Assembly: GCA_963966185.1 (NCBI GenBank)
Contig: CAWZYM010000293.1
Coordinates: forward strand, 1,017,001-1,081,000
DNA length: 64,000 bases
Direction of reading: 5' to 3'
From: Rhabditoides inermis
Lineage: Eukaryota; Nematoda; Chromadorea; Rhabditida; Rhabditidae
A model generated the notes under the pieces. That model saw only the letters and a list, made by a program, of their open reading frames with translations. It did no database searches and was not told where the DNA came from. Position numbers and translations under genes: made by a program. Positions 15,501-26,984 of the stretch are shown piece by piece (position 1 is the stretch's first letter; each line of letters starts with the position of its first letter).

Positions 15501-18500
15501 CTGCTTCTTTGCTTTGTCGTTATTACCGCCTGGCGTGAAGGTGTCAACAAGATGACAACTTAGTATACGTTTCAGCGCCGTCCGGCTATCACTCTCTGGA
15601 TAGGAAGTACCACATGGCGACGTACTTGGATCAGTCGCCGCACCGACTGGCGGTGTATGACCGACCCGGACAGCAGGGGGTGAGTTGGGGGGAGGGAGGG
15701 AGGGGGGGGGGGAGAGGGAAAGGGAGGAAGAGAGAGAGAGAGAGAACAGGGGTGGTGATAGTTTTGTATGGGCGAGATAGCTCTTATTGCATGTGTAACA
15801 CATGCCATCTCATATGGATAGAGTGAAACGTACGTGGTTCACTTGATCAAGAATAATCCATCTACTAGGATTTAAATTGGCCACTTGGGGGGTGAGGTGA
15901 TGGTTTCTCAGTCTATTCGACATGCATAGACATACGTAGGCCCTCCTTAAAAGTTGTCACCACACTGCGAAGTTTTAGTTTCTCACACCCATTTTAGCAT
16001 CTATATTACTCAGGCAACACAATGCATTGCTTATGTATACAGTGAAACGTAAACGGTAGTGGGGGAGTACGTTTTTTGCCTGTGAAACAAGATTCGGCAG
16101 ATATTAGATTGGTGAAACGTATGAACGTGTGATGTTGCAGGGCTTCGTGAAGAGGAAAGAGGGTATAGTTTTGAATTGGCCAAACAAATTGTATTGCATG
16201 TGTAACACATGCCATCTCATATGTATACAGTGTAACTCAGGGGCGGAATACATTTATTGTGTGTGAAACAAGATGCGGCAGTTATTGTATTTGTGAAACG
16301 TATGAACGTGGTGCTGACTGCAGGGCATGGACCGGAGTGCTATGGCGGCGTTGCTTTCACCCCGCCGCATACCCACGCATGTAGACGACCGGAACATTGG
16401 AGGTGGGCGGTTTTGATCATCTATAATTTATAAACTAATGCCAGCCCTCTCAAACTATCCTGCTTGCTAACTCTACTCATGAATGTTGCTTGCTAACCGT
16501 TTTAGGCAACTTCCAACACGCAAATAAGAACTCTAACCTTGCTCACTCTATCCCCGCTTGCTAACCCCTCTCCCTCCCTGCAGCCCGTCTGTCCGCCTCC
16601 GGAATGTCCCGTTCGATGGTGCTCTCCTCACCTGAGAAGGACGAGTCCCCGAGGAGATCGGCGAGGTCACCGAGGTCATCCACCCGACTGCCGCTCTCCA
16701 TCGCGAAGGACACCAAGGGTGCTTCTATGCTTTCCCTCTGTCGCTTATCCTACTCACCTGCTGTAAGCCACCAGCACTATCGCTGCAACTGTCGCAGTCG
16801 CGAAGAAAGTCTGAAACTGGCCAATCAGATTTACCATTCACCAGAACTAACCGAATTGATTAGAACGGAATGAATGGTTGTGTAGATGACAGCTCCTGAT
16901 CGTCACCGTATTCTTCAGGTTCGCTGCAGCGCAAGGAGTCGTCGCACTATGGCTACGGCAGTCTCAAGGAGCCGGTGCAGCTGCATCGACTGACGGACGA
17001 AGTGCAGAGGTGAGTCGGATTAAATCTGTTCAAAAAACTCTCTCAACTGCCTTTCAAAAGCGACCGAATACTGTTTTTTTTCGCTTTAGACACTTTGCAC
17101 GCACTCCTATCGCAAATGAAACGGATGGTATAGTAGTGACTGATCACACTATACTGTTCCAGTCCGAAAAGGAAACAATGATATCATTACAGATCTCCCT
17201 CGCATTCGTACCGCGAGAACACCCCCTCGGACACGCGCGGATCGCAGCTGAGTCTCGCGAGCAGCACCGCCTACTCCACGGTATGGAACATACTGGAAAC
17301 ATACTTGTTACCACGTCTACGAAGTTTACGTAGCGTGAAGAAAAACTACAAGAGGCGATGCGAATCTTCTGATTGATCTGAAAAGCGAAGCATTCCCGAT
17401 AGAAAACTAGCGTCTCACATTTGCAACAGTGGTCCACAATCGAAACAAAATCGTCAGAAAAACAACAGTCGGAAAATATGTGACTGAACATGTTTTATTA
17501 GTGAGCACATTCCAGCTGGCGGAGAAGTACGAGTCTGAGTTGCGGAAGATGACGCGGGAGCTGGAGTCGCATAGGAACACCGTCAGCCGGCTGACAAGAA
17601 AGGAGGAACAGTGGACAAATGTGGGTCGACTATCATCTATCATCTATAATCAACTATCAACTTGCTTCGCCAAGAGTGCAATAGCGCAACTGAAACTGCA
17701 CAAGACTTTACATAGGCTATCAGTCATCCGTATCTGCTGGTTTCGTTTTATTACGAAATGAAAAAAGAATTGAATATCTACTTTTGTTGTCTGAGTGAGA
17801 AAAATGGTGAGAGCGAAGATGCAGTGCGTACTTGTGATTCGCTTCACATTAGGTAAAAATGTAATTGGTTGCATCAAAAACTTTTCACACTCCAATGTTC
17901 CACACAACTGTATCGCATTCATTCGATACACCCAATTGTTATACTGTAGAAAAAGGAATTTTAAGAAATTCAAAGAATTTTTTTGCAGCTCATTGACGCG
18001 TTTGATTCGAAGCTGGCAAACATCAGTCGACATGTCGAAAAGGCACAGCTGAAGGTATTTCAATTTTGTTTGTGTTTTGTGTTTTGTTCAGCCACGTTCA
18101 TTAGCATTATGAAACAGACATCTTAGCTGACTCACTTGATCCTCTCATTTCCTCCCCTCTCTCATTGCGAAACTAGTACTCGCCTATGCAAATGAATGTA
18201 GTCCACTCCGTACAAATTACTCCCTCTGGGAATGCAGAAACCAAAGAAGCAGAGTGACACAGGGCAGAGACGCAGCGTAGGCGACAATGAAGCCGCGCAG
18301 TACATAATTGGCACTACGAGTGGGGCGAGAGAGTGTGTGATAATGAGAGAGTGGAGAGATGTGCGGGGTTATTATAAGGCTGAGAGGAGGGTATTGGTAT
18401 ATTGACTAGAGATGCGGCACGAAGATAGCGCAGTGTTCCGGCAGCTACTCACAGTTAGTATTATTATTAATTGTATAACTATATTTGTGTATCAGTGGTA

Positions 18501-19776
18501 GTATGTTGTGTATGTATGTATGTATGTATGTAAATATGCAAATTTGCAGCCTGACGAAGTGTCGCGTCTGCGGCAGGACATTGAGCATCTCCGCCTCATG
18601 AGCCACAAAGTGGCGAGAGATGGAGAGAGGGCCAGTCAGGTGAGCAATACGTTTCAACCACTCAACAAATGTGGATGCCAACAGAACTCTGGATTTACAA
18701 AATCTTGTTTTCCGTTGAGAAAGTTAATAGAAACAAAACAACATGAGCAATATCATCACCATCAAGATAAAATCAACAACAAGAATAACAACAACATATT
18801 TGCAGGAAGGCGCGGGTGAACTTCTCCGGCAGCCGTCTCTCGAGTCTGTCGCCTCCCATCGCTCCTCCATGTCCTCCTCATCCAAGTCCAGCAGGACAGA
18901 CAAGAGCAGTCTCAGCAGCTTCGGAGGAAAGAGCAAGAAGAGCTGGGTACGTGGCAGGACTCATTTTTTCCTGAATCTTTTATCTGATAGATTTCCCATC
19001 TTTTTGTTTTAATTATTTCACCTTTTTAGACCACCAACGTTGACTCGCAGGTAACGTATTCGTACATGCTAATGTGGTCATTTGTCCCGTGATTGTATGC
19101 TAAATCAAGTGTAAGGTGGTTTGTCCAATGACGTCGTACTCATCAACTCATCAACTTGTAAGGTGGTTGGTCCGTCATTGTCAATTATCGATTTATCGAT
19201 TTATTATCGACTTTCAGATTCGCAGCAGTTTTTCGCGGGCGTTCACGAAGAGTAAGAACAAGAAGAGCGGGTGCTCGGATGGGGAGGCCAGTCCCATGCA
19301 TCAACTGCATGCGATCACCGGAAGTGGAAACAGGTAGGGAGAGAGGAAGAGAGAGAGGGAGGGAGGGAGAGAGAGGGAGAGAGAGAGAGAGATTCAGTGT
19401 ACATTCCAGACTAGACGAGATCGAAGCTGCTCCCGCCGTTGTGGAACTGAAGAAACAGCTGCAGGACAAAGACTCCACTTTGGCTGATGTGCGGTGAGTA
19501 CTTCCTTATTTGTTTCCTACTGTCTAGTGTAATATATTTCAAAGTTTGCTGATTTGCTGTGAGTAAAGTAAATTTTGCAAAGGAGCAATGTGTACTCATG
19601 GGTCATTGTATTCAAAACTTTGCTGTTATGATAAAGTGAGCGTGAAACGTATCAATATCCGTGACAGTCGTATTATCATTTTTCCAGCCTGGACGCCCTG
19701 GAAAGCGCACGGGAGGTGGACATTCTCAGGGAGACTGTCAACCGACTCAAGGTGAGTCTTTCTCTCTACTTCTCTA

Positions 19777-19822
<46 letters not shown>

Positions 19823-21484
19823 CTCTCACTGTCCATGTCATGCTGATTGAAGGAGTACCTTTGCAGAACGAGAACAAGCACCTCAAGCAGGAGATGACCC
19901 GCCTGGCAGCCCGGTCGCGTGCCTCCTCCCATGCCTCCCTTCTGGTGGACGACGAGCCAGTCTACGAAGTCCCACCCAGCGAGAGAAGCAGTGGCAGCAG
20001 CAAGCGTGAGTACACAACTCGAATCAGAATCGGAATATTAATCCCGTGACAAGTAGCTTCGATAGCGTAGGTTACGGTAGATTACGGTAAAGCACAGTAA
20101 TACAACGCCATCAGCAAATACTGTGTATGGGACGAACTGTTCATCTGTAAGTTGACATCTGCCGACAATATTAGTACTGAAACGTTTCGGGAATATAGTA
20201 TGAGTTTTGTGAAACGTATGTGCGAGGTAATAATGTTCACCTGTTGCACACTTCTGCAAGGCACGGTACTGTAAAAAGTTTCTCAACTACCATGAAAATG
20301 TCTATGTGAAGCAATTCAGTAATGTTCTGTCATCTCGCTCTTTGCCTAAAAACTGAACAAATTAGGATCGGCGCGAAGCGCCGATCGTTTGGGTCCTATC
20401 CAGCGGCGCGCAGAACCGCTCGGCCCGGAGGGCCGCCAAAATCGCTTGTAAATCATTAAAATAATAATTGTTTCGGAGTTATATCAAGGTCTTGTTTCTA
20501 AATCGTCCGTTGAACAACTATAAACAAAAATAAAACATGAAACAATAGTTTAATACCCAAAATTATGTTCGCTGGTTAGGTCTGCACGTCTGTCAGTTGT
20601 GCTGCTGTTCGGTGATTCGCTGAAAGGCCCGCTCACTAGCCCCGCCCCCGCGCGCTCATTGGTTCGTGATGCGGAATGTGTGCGGGAGAGCGCGATAATG
20701 TGCTCACTGTTTGTGATTTGCGTCGTCGTTCACGCGCGTTGTTTTGTTGCTGTTATCTTTGTTGTTTAAAATACATTTTGAAAAAAGAAAATTTCTTCGA
20801 AATTCAACAAAAGGACATTCATTCTCTCTGAAAAGTACAAGCGTAAAGTAGCTCTGTTTGGGTTCATCTCAATTCAACAAAAGCACATGCATAAAACTAT
20901 TATTTCTACACTAAACAATAAACACAAACCTGCTCTCTCAAAACGATCATAAAAACATTGACAATCAAATGCCAATATGAATATACTATTGCACACACAC
21001 ATTCTATCACTCACATTCTATTAACCTGTTTATCAAATAAGTCATCTACGAAAAAAGCTATTGGATTTGTATACATTCAAATATAATGAAAACAACATTG
21101 TAAATTTAACGACTGTTCCATAGCTGTTTATTGATTTGCACAATGCTTCCATAAGAAATAAGAAAATATATTATATAGCCCCTATTAATAAATTATCGAT
21201 TGAGTATACGTTTCTACATATCGTTTGAGAGAGCAGGTTTGTGTTTATTGTTTAGTGTAGAAATAATAGTTTTATGCATGTGCTTTTGTTGAATTGAGAT
21301 GAACCCAAACAGAGCTACTTTACGCTTGTACTTTTCAGAGAGAATAATTATTCAGGTTCCTCCGGTTGCAATGCGGTGAAGGTGACAGTGAACGTGGATC
21401 TCACGGGGACAGTGAGGGAGGATATCTGTCCGGATAACGAGATCATCCTCGGATTCCTGCCCCTCCCGAACAGGTGAGAGAGAG

Positions 21485-21516
<32 letters not shown>

Positions 21517-22723
21517 ACCATACTCTTTCCAGAGGCGACCATTGGTCTGAGCTCGACAGCGACATTGCCCGCCTTTTCGATGAGTACATCAACAGGGTCG
21601 ATCCGGACAGGTAATCGATAATCGATCTCTTCTCCAAACACTTCTAAACACAAGATCAAATAGTCGATAATCCATCAATATCTCTTTCCAGACAACTAGG
21701 TCTCTCTTGCACCACTTCTCTGGTCGGCTATCAGATGGGTGGAGTGGTGAGAAGAATCGGAGAGGGAGAGCCCGACAGACAGCCCAGCGATGTGCTCACT
21801 ACCGGCACCACTATCCGCATATTCCTCAAGGGTGAGTCGTCGTGGGTGGTCTCTATGACATCATCATCATCTCATTTGCATATTTCAGGCGCGGCGCAGC
21901 AGTGTGTGGACTCTCTGGTGTTGGAGTGTCTCTTCCCGCAGGCGATGCTCAATCAGCTGTTGAAGCACCTGCTCACTCACCGCAGACTCGTGCTTTCGGG
22001 AGCTCTCGGCATTGGTGAGTGAATAATGATTGATATTGTGTCTCCTTATGTTTCAAAACAGTTCTAAAATCGCGCCTCTTCTTTTCGCCACAATTCGTGC
22101 CTTGTCGACTTACACATACGATTAATTGTAGATTAACTGTAACAGATTCATCATTTATGCTACGTACGTCTCACGCAATTTCGAAAACAATCATAACGCT
22201 GTTTGCATCAATGTGTCACTAATAAGTCCGAAGCTGCAATATATCTTACCCACTGTATTCACTTGTTTACCTAACGTCCTCGCAGGAAATTAGAGCCTGG
22301 TTAATCAAGTGATAATCTAGCTAGTTTGGCATCAAACTCAAACTAAAACATGTACAAACAACATCCACGTCCTTGCCTCGCTGACAGGGGACGGATCAAC
22401 TAAACCATCAATTCGGCGCAAAAAATGCTTCCATTCGGCGCAAAAAAAAAACTATACTACCATCTTAGGTTCTTATGAGTGATATCGTGTTGTACGTGTC
22501 ATAATCATATTTGCGATTCCGAATAAACATTTGAATTTGAATTTGAGAATTTGAACACATCAATAAAACCCTCCCTTGCAGGCAAGTCGAACCTGGCCCG
22601 TCAGCTGTCTGCGTATCTCTCGCTGCGGGTCGGCCTGCCACAGGACGGGGTCGTCGATGTCAAGGTGCCAGACGACAGCGAGGACAAGGCCATGCTCAAG
22701 GTATCGTGTCCCCCCTCTTTCCT

Positions 22724-22754
<31 letters not shown>

Positions 22755-24254
22755 ACCTCTTGCTATGTACCTATCTGTTTGTCATCTGTTCTTTTCCAGT
22801 TGCTTAGCAGTATGGTATGACCTGTCCTAGGTGAAGCAACAGCTCACTTCACAATTCACACTTCACAATTCACGGTATTGTCTATCAGTGTTGTATGAAC
22901 TGTTTTAGGTTGAACAACAGCTCACCTCCCTCCTGCGAGCTGACCAACCCGTAGTCGTCCTCATTGACAACATCCCCCGACAGCGGATCTCCTTCGTGTC
23001 CAGTGTGTTCGGTGAGTATGCCTACGCTGAGTACCATTTATGAGTTTTACTTATATTCATTTTCCAGCTTCCGTCGAAGTGAACCCTCAGTCCGGACCGT
23101 ATGTGATCTGCACTGTGAACAGGGCGTGTCAACTACCGGAGATGCAGGTGAGAGAGAGAGGGAGAGGAGGGGAGGGAAGGAGAGAGAGAGAAGGAGAGAG
23201 GGAGGGAGGATTAGAAAAAGAGAGAGAGAGAGAGAGAAAGAATAACCTCCTTTATTCAGGTCCACCACAACTTCAAGCTCTTCCAGTTGACCAACCGAAT
23301 GGAGGGAGTGAGGGGATTCATGGCTAGGTGAGTTGACTGCATAGAAAGTTCACTGTCAGCGTTCCACTACCAATGACTGTATTACCTGCGTATAACTAAG
23401 TATCCCACATTGCCTGCGTACCCCTGACTGAGTATCTTTCTAGATTCCTTCGCCGCCGTATCGTTGAGCACGAGTTCCGCGCGCAGCAGACGACGCCGCA
23501 GGAGCTGCAGAGAGTGATCGCCTTCCTCCCACTAGTACTACACGCTGTCAACCAGTTCATAGAGAAGGCAAACTCCATCGGTCAGTCAGGGATCTCTCTC
23601 TCTCTCTCTCTCTCCCCAGTGTTCATCAGTCGCATCATCCTTCTCTTCCATATGATTGATATGATTTTCACGATATGTTCCTTGATATGTTTCACAGTCT
23701 CTATGTTATTTACTCGATGAACATCTCAGCAATTCCTCCTGATCTTCGGTTTATAACATTCAAATCTTCGTTCTTCAGACGTGACAATCGGTCCTCGCAC
23801 GTTCCTGCAGTGTCCATTCGAGGTCGAGGAGAGCCGCGTGTGGTTCATCCGACTGTGGAACGAGAAGCTAGTGCCATATATGGCAAAGGTGAGGGAAGAG
23901 AGAGAAAGAGAGAGAGACATGCAGACAGAAAGTGACGTCACCTCTCGTTCAGGCGGCTCGGGAGGGCGTGAAGATGCTGGGTCGATGCGGTCAGATGGAC
24001 GACCCGACGGAGGCGGTGTGTGAGGCGTGGCCCTGGCTGGAAGGACCCGCGCCCGAGCAGTGCCTCCACCGACCACAGCTGGCAGCCAACAACGTGAGTC
24101 ACGCCCACCGAAGCCCCGCCCCATTCTCGGAATCAATCTAGCCTGGCTTCTGACCTAATGTTCCTTCCTTTTGCAGGACGCCAAGCAGCCGTTCAACCCT
24201 CTGGACACTCTGATTCGTCTGCAGGCGAGCCGCAATCCAGTGGCGAACGAATAG
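680..24254 (+). CDS. unc-53: UNC-53 / neuron navigator homologue, 5' end outside window
   Basis: This is a neuron-navigator family protein: a cytoskeleton-associated guidance factor that in nematodes directs longitudinal cell and axon migration. I joined 43 exons with consistent phase into 4604 nt, about 1533 residues ending at TAG 24252-24254. Domain order is the end of an N-terminal calponin-homology domain, a long Ser/Pro/Arg/Lys-rich linker, two coiled-coil stretches, a conserved beta-rich block, and a C-terminal AAA-type ATPase. The Walker A loop reads GALGIGKS and the Walker B strand VVVLIDN. The second acidic residue of Walker B is Asn, so hydrolysis may be weak. Length agrees with the family (about 1600 residues) given that the first exons are missing. 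No stop or frameshift interrupts the model. The start codon and promoter lie left of the window. Identification is from recognised family motifs, not from a search. Confidence 0.94.
2781..5792 (+). other. unc-53: unc-53 exons: proline/serine/lysine-rich linker
   Basis: Exons 2781-2877, 2942-3290, 3408-3542, 4467-4540, 4616-4712, 4968-5033, 5231-5370, 5576-5645 and 5690-5792; all phases match. The second contains a low-complexity Ala-Pro repeat (APAPAPAAAPAPAPATAPA) followed by KMFKLFSKEKK. The exon at 4616 carries the navigator-like SEEDSAYAGFGS motif. The linker is probably disordered and, as in other navigators, would bind the cytoskeleton; that role is inference from the family. Confidence 0.88.
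6628..8080. mobile_element. Terminal-inverted-repeat element inside an unc-53 intron
   Basis: A perfect 23-bp inverted repeat (6641-6663 and 8050-8072), extended outward by TAATG and its partner CATTA, brackets about 1.45 kb of the intron 5793-8626. Between the arms is a signal-peptide-like frame at 7022-7237 and two exon-like segments (7413-7505, 7634 onward), but their phases do not join into one convincing protein. Likely a DNA transposon or an insertion carrying a decayed gene. I do not recognise a transposase. Confidence 0.4.
8627..13357 (+). other. unc-53: unc-53 exons: serine-rich conserved blocks
   Basis: Exons 8627-8758, 8972-9074, 12234-12296, 12981-13063 and 13242-13357. They encode SSSTSEDSLDSVSTAIHC, a helical segment with MQAKMRELRDNVHRGMDYHD, the family-typical FEDSSSLSSGLSENFDD, and a basic helix ending RTRERGAACQ. 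At 8758 a donor further downstream (gtgggt) keeps phase; an earlier GT at 8752 does not. The intron 9075-12233 is the longest in the gene and I see no coding exon in it. Confidence 0.88.
9075..12233. other. Long unc-53 intron, no gene seen
   Basis: The donor gtaccg at 9075 and acceptor tttgcag before 12234 enclose 3.2 kb with several CT tracts, a CTCCAT-type pyrimidine run around 11280-11440 and no exon in phase. The 277-residue frame at 10675-11508 runs through two microsatellites and has no codon structure of a gene. Confidence 0.6.
13358..15260. other. unc-53 intron without recognisable content
   Basis: Apart from the (TC)n tract at 13983-14028 and a poly-G run near 14352-14363, I see no gene, repeat pair or RNA in this intron. 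Confidence 0.5.
15261..17280 (+). other. unc-53: unc-53 exons: second serine/arginine-rich linker
   Basis: Exons 15261-15399, 15576-15679, 16324-16402, 16584-16718, 16919-17009 and 17193-17280. The encoded protein is rich in Ser, Arg and Pro (for example SPEKDESPRRSARSPRSS) with a tyrosine-containing block HSLDRKYHMATYLDQSPHR. The exon at 16324 is preceded by a decayed duplicate of its own 3' splice-site region (about 16035-16165). Donors at 15400 and 15680 run directly into purine-rich tracts. Confidence 0.88.
17516..20005 (+). other. unc-53: unc-53 exons: coiled coils and basic block
   Basis: Exons 17516-17620, 17989-18054, 18550-18639, 18806-18946, 19030-19050, 19218-19333, 19410-19493, 19688-19751 and 19867-20005. 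Residues such as LAEKYESELRKMTRELESH and LDALESAREVDILRETVN form heptad-like helices expected to coil. The basic stretch RAFTKSKNKKSG matches the navigator block before the last coil. The 21-nt exon 19030-19050 encodes TTNVDSQ and is phase neutral, so it could be included or skipped without changing frame. Confidence 0.88.
20022..20118 (-). repeat. Retroposon 3' end with GATTCT-type tail
   Basis: Read on the minus strand, this ends in a run of GATTCT/GATTCG units. It shares the block GGCGTTGTATTACTGT plus a following CTTTA.CGTA with a second copy in a Helitron intron (42364-42520). A short repeated tail at a shared 3' end is typical of non-LTR retroposons or SINEs. Confidence 0.5.
20362..20388 (-). 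mobile_element. Helitron-like 3' terminal hairpin
   Basis: On the minus strand a GC-rich hairpin (20366-20386) is followed at once by CTAA and a host T. Helitron 3' ends have a short hairpin followed by CTRR and insert before T. Three further hairpins in the window have the same organisation. Confidence 0.4.
20821..21345. mobile_element. MITE with about 120-bp inverted arms (family A)
   Basis: The left arm starts ATTCTCTCTGAAAAGTACA at 20821 and its reverse complement ends at 21345. The arms span about 120 bp, include the shared CATGCATAAAACTATTA region, and are separated by an AT-rich loop. No coding capacity. Its right end lies 10 bp before the acceptor of the unc-53 exon at 21356. Related copies: 45140-45637, 51455-51770, 57055-57335 and a diverged piece near 49696-49800. 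Confidence 0.8.
21356..24254 (+). other. unc-53: unc-53 exons: C-terminal beta block and AAA ATPase domain
   Basis: Exons 21356-21473, 21533-21610, 21692-21831, 21889-22014, 22582-22700, 22909-23011, 23068-23147, 23260-23327, 23444-23580, 23779-23888, 23953-24093 and 24177-24254. The P-loop GALGIGKS is split between exons ending at 22014 and starting at 22582. Walker B (VVVLIDNIPRQ) is in 22909-23011. A sensor-like YVICTVNRAC follows in 23068-23147, and the helical lid and C-terminal tail (WNEKLVPYM, PFNPLDTLIRLQ) finish the protein. This is the best conserved part of navigators. Confidence 0.93.
22480..22548 (+). repeat. Retroposon tail (TTTGAA)n in intron
   Basis: An AATAAA (22522-22527) followed by CATTTGAATTTGAATTTGAG resembles the poly(A) signal plus simple tail of a LINE or SINE insertion in the intron 22015-22581. 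The body of the element is not identifiable by eye. Confidence 0.35.
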
Positions 24255-24587
24255 AGCTGCCGGCTCTAGCCCCGCCCCCGCAAGCCCCGCCCCATTCAGC
24301 CTCGACTGAAACACTTTCTCACTTGATTCGCTTACTTTTTGACTTTGGACACACTCATATTGGAAATGCTTCAATGTTACATACTGCTGTTGATTTACTT
24401 TTACCTTTGATGCGTGAGATACCTTATTTTTGCACACTGCGAACATTATTGCGCGATACTGGTTACTTGAATAGTGTGTAGGACCCTTGGTTTATCGATT
24501 GATATTGAGAGATTGCATAGTATAGAATTGTTTCTTGTCAGCCAACCTGTGAGTGTGTGAATATTTATCCAATTTGAAATGACACGT

Positions 24588-24607
24588 AATAAATATCTAT
24601 CAATAAA
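24588..24607 (+). terminator. poly(A) signals of unc-53
   Basis: Two AATAAA hexamers (24588-24593 and 24602-24607) lie about 340 nt after the unc-53 stop codon, in an AT-rich context. They are the first good polyadenylation signals after the stop. Confidence 0.6.
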
Positions 24608-24933
24608 TCTGTTCTGTTTTTCTGTTTCCATTTTATTTGATATGTTACGTTGTAACGATATAGCTTTTTGAAGGAACAGTGGCGCATTATTTTTGACTCT
24701 GGACCATAACTTGACCTATTAGAATGCGAAACAAACGAAAAAATAACGATTCAAAGCTGTTACCGCGTTACCACACCAATTACCACAGACCGTCCCGTTA
24801 CCACACGAAAATAGGCGTTCAAATGTGTGTTTTGGCGGGAAGCCTCATTGTCGCGGGGCTGCTATCTGCAGATCGATGTTGTGATCGCTTTCGCAAAGAA
24901 GTCAGTTCTCGGGAACGGCAGCGGTCTTTGCGC

Positions 24934-25002
24934 GTTGTGACCCAGTGGAAAAGAGTCTGGGCCTGCACTCTTGCGGCCACGGGTTCGATCCCCATTTGCA
25001 AC
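24934..25002 (+). other. tRNA-like sequence / SINE head
   Basis: TGACCCAGTGG (24938-24948) fits an A box with one mismatch and GGTTCGATCCC (24982-24992) is a perfect B box. The ends GTTGTGA and TTTGCAAC can pair over seven positions with two wobbles. The anticodon stem is irregular, so a tRNA-derived SINE or pseudogene is more likely than a working tRNA. Confidence 0.45.
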
Positions 25003-25449
25003 TTTTCCTGAAACTTGAATGCACCTCGGTGCGTGGTGATTTCGTGCGAATATGAAAATTTCATTACCACACGGTTCTCATATACGCCATTGTTCCTTTG
25101 TTATTGATTGTTGGACCCCATTGAGCCATTCTGACTACATGAATGTAAAAAAAAAACGTAAAGGAAAAAAATATGCACAGACTTTTAGGTGGGCATTCCG
25201 ACACATGCATTTGAGAATAAAACGCCGATAGGATAGGCGTAGTTTCGTCAGGAAACAGCACAGAGCGGCAAAATTTCGAAAACTTGCACTCATGTCATGG
25301 TGATCTGGTATTTGTCTCTTATCTCCGCATATACTCATTTCATTTCCGTCCTTCATTTATTCTGACAATATCGTATACTATTGCATCAGAATTAGAAATT
25401 AGAACACTGGATCTTGAATTGCTTTACTGATTCGTATATCGATTTTCAA

Positions 25450-26730
<1,281 letters not shown>

Positions 26731-26776
26731 CTGAAAAATAAAAATATTAACAGATCAAACACAACTGAAACATGTT

Positions 26777-26984
26777 TATATTTCAATTCAACAATAAGCC
26801 AATGTATATTCCTGGTGACATATCTTTATTCGCACTGTGTGACCTTATATAGCCCAGTTATGATTAATGTTGTGGGGAGAAGGGGGGCATCCTGCGCACA
26901 TTGGGAAAGGGGGCGACAAAACATTTCTTGTGATGATGAATTTGATTATAGGAATTCATAGAATACGGTATGTACGGAACGTCA
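26777..26984 (-). repeat. 3' LTR of the BEL element
   Basis: Same 208 bp as the 5' LTR. TATA box at about 26845-26852 and AATAAA at about 26825-26830, both on the minus strand. It ends 46 bp before the start codon of the CAP gene, in the same transcriptional orientation. Confidence 0.95.

Larger units (their letters stand above)
138..23240. repeat. (CT)n/(GA)n microsatellites in unc-53 introns
   Basis: Dinucleotide tracts at about 138-198, 841-900, 1830-1860, 1997-2040, 3699-3740, 3980-4005, 4139-4180, 5800-5838, 9081-9150, 9378-9430, 9940-9980, 10743-10780, 11385-11440, 12790-12832, 13983-14028, 15408-15500, 15700-15745, 19340-19395, 19760-19823, 21475-21520, 22727-22755, 23148-23240. Many begin within 20 nt of a 5' splice site. 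They explain most of the long Ser-Leu or Arg-Glu open frames in this half. Confidence 0.95.

Noticed and set aside
24934..25002. Functional tRNA gene
   Set aside because: A and B boxes and acceptor pairing exist, but the anticodon arm does not fold properly and no anticodon can be assigned.
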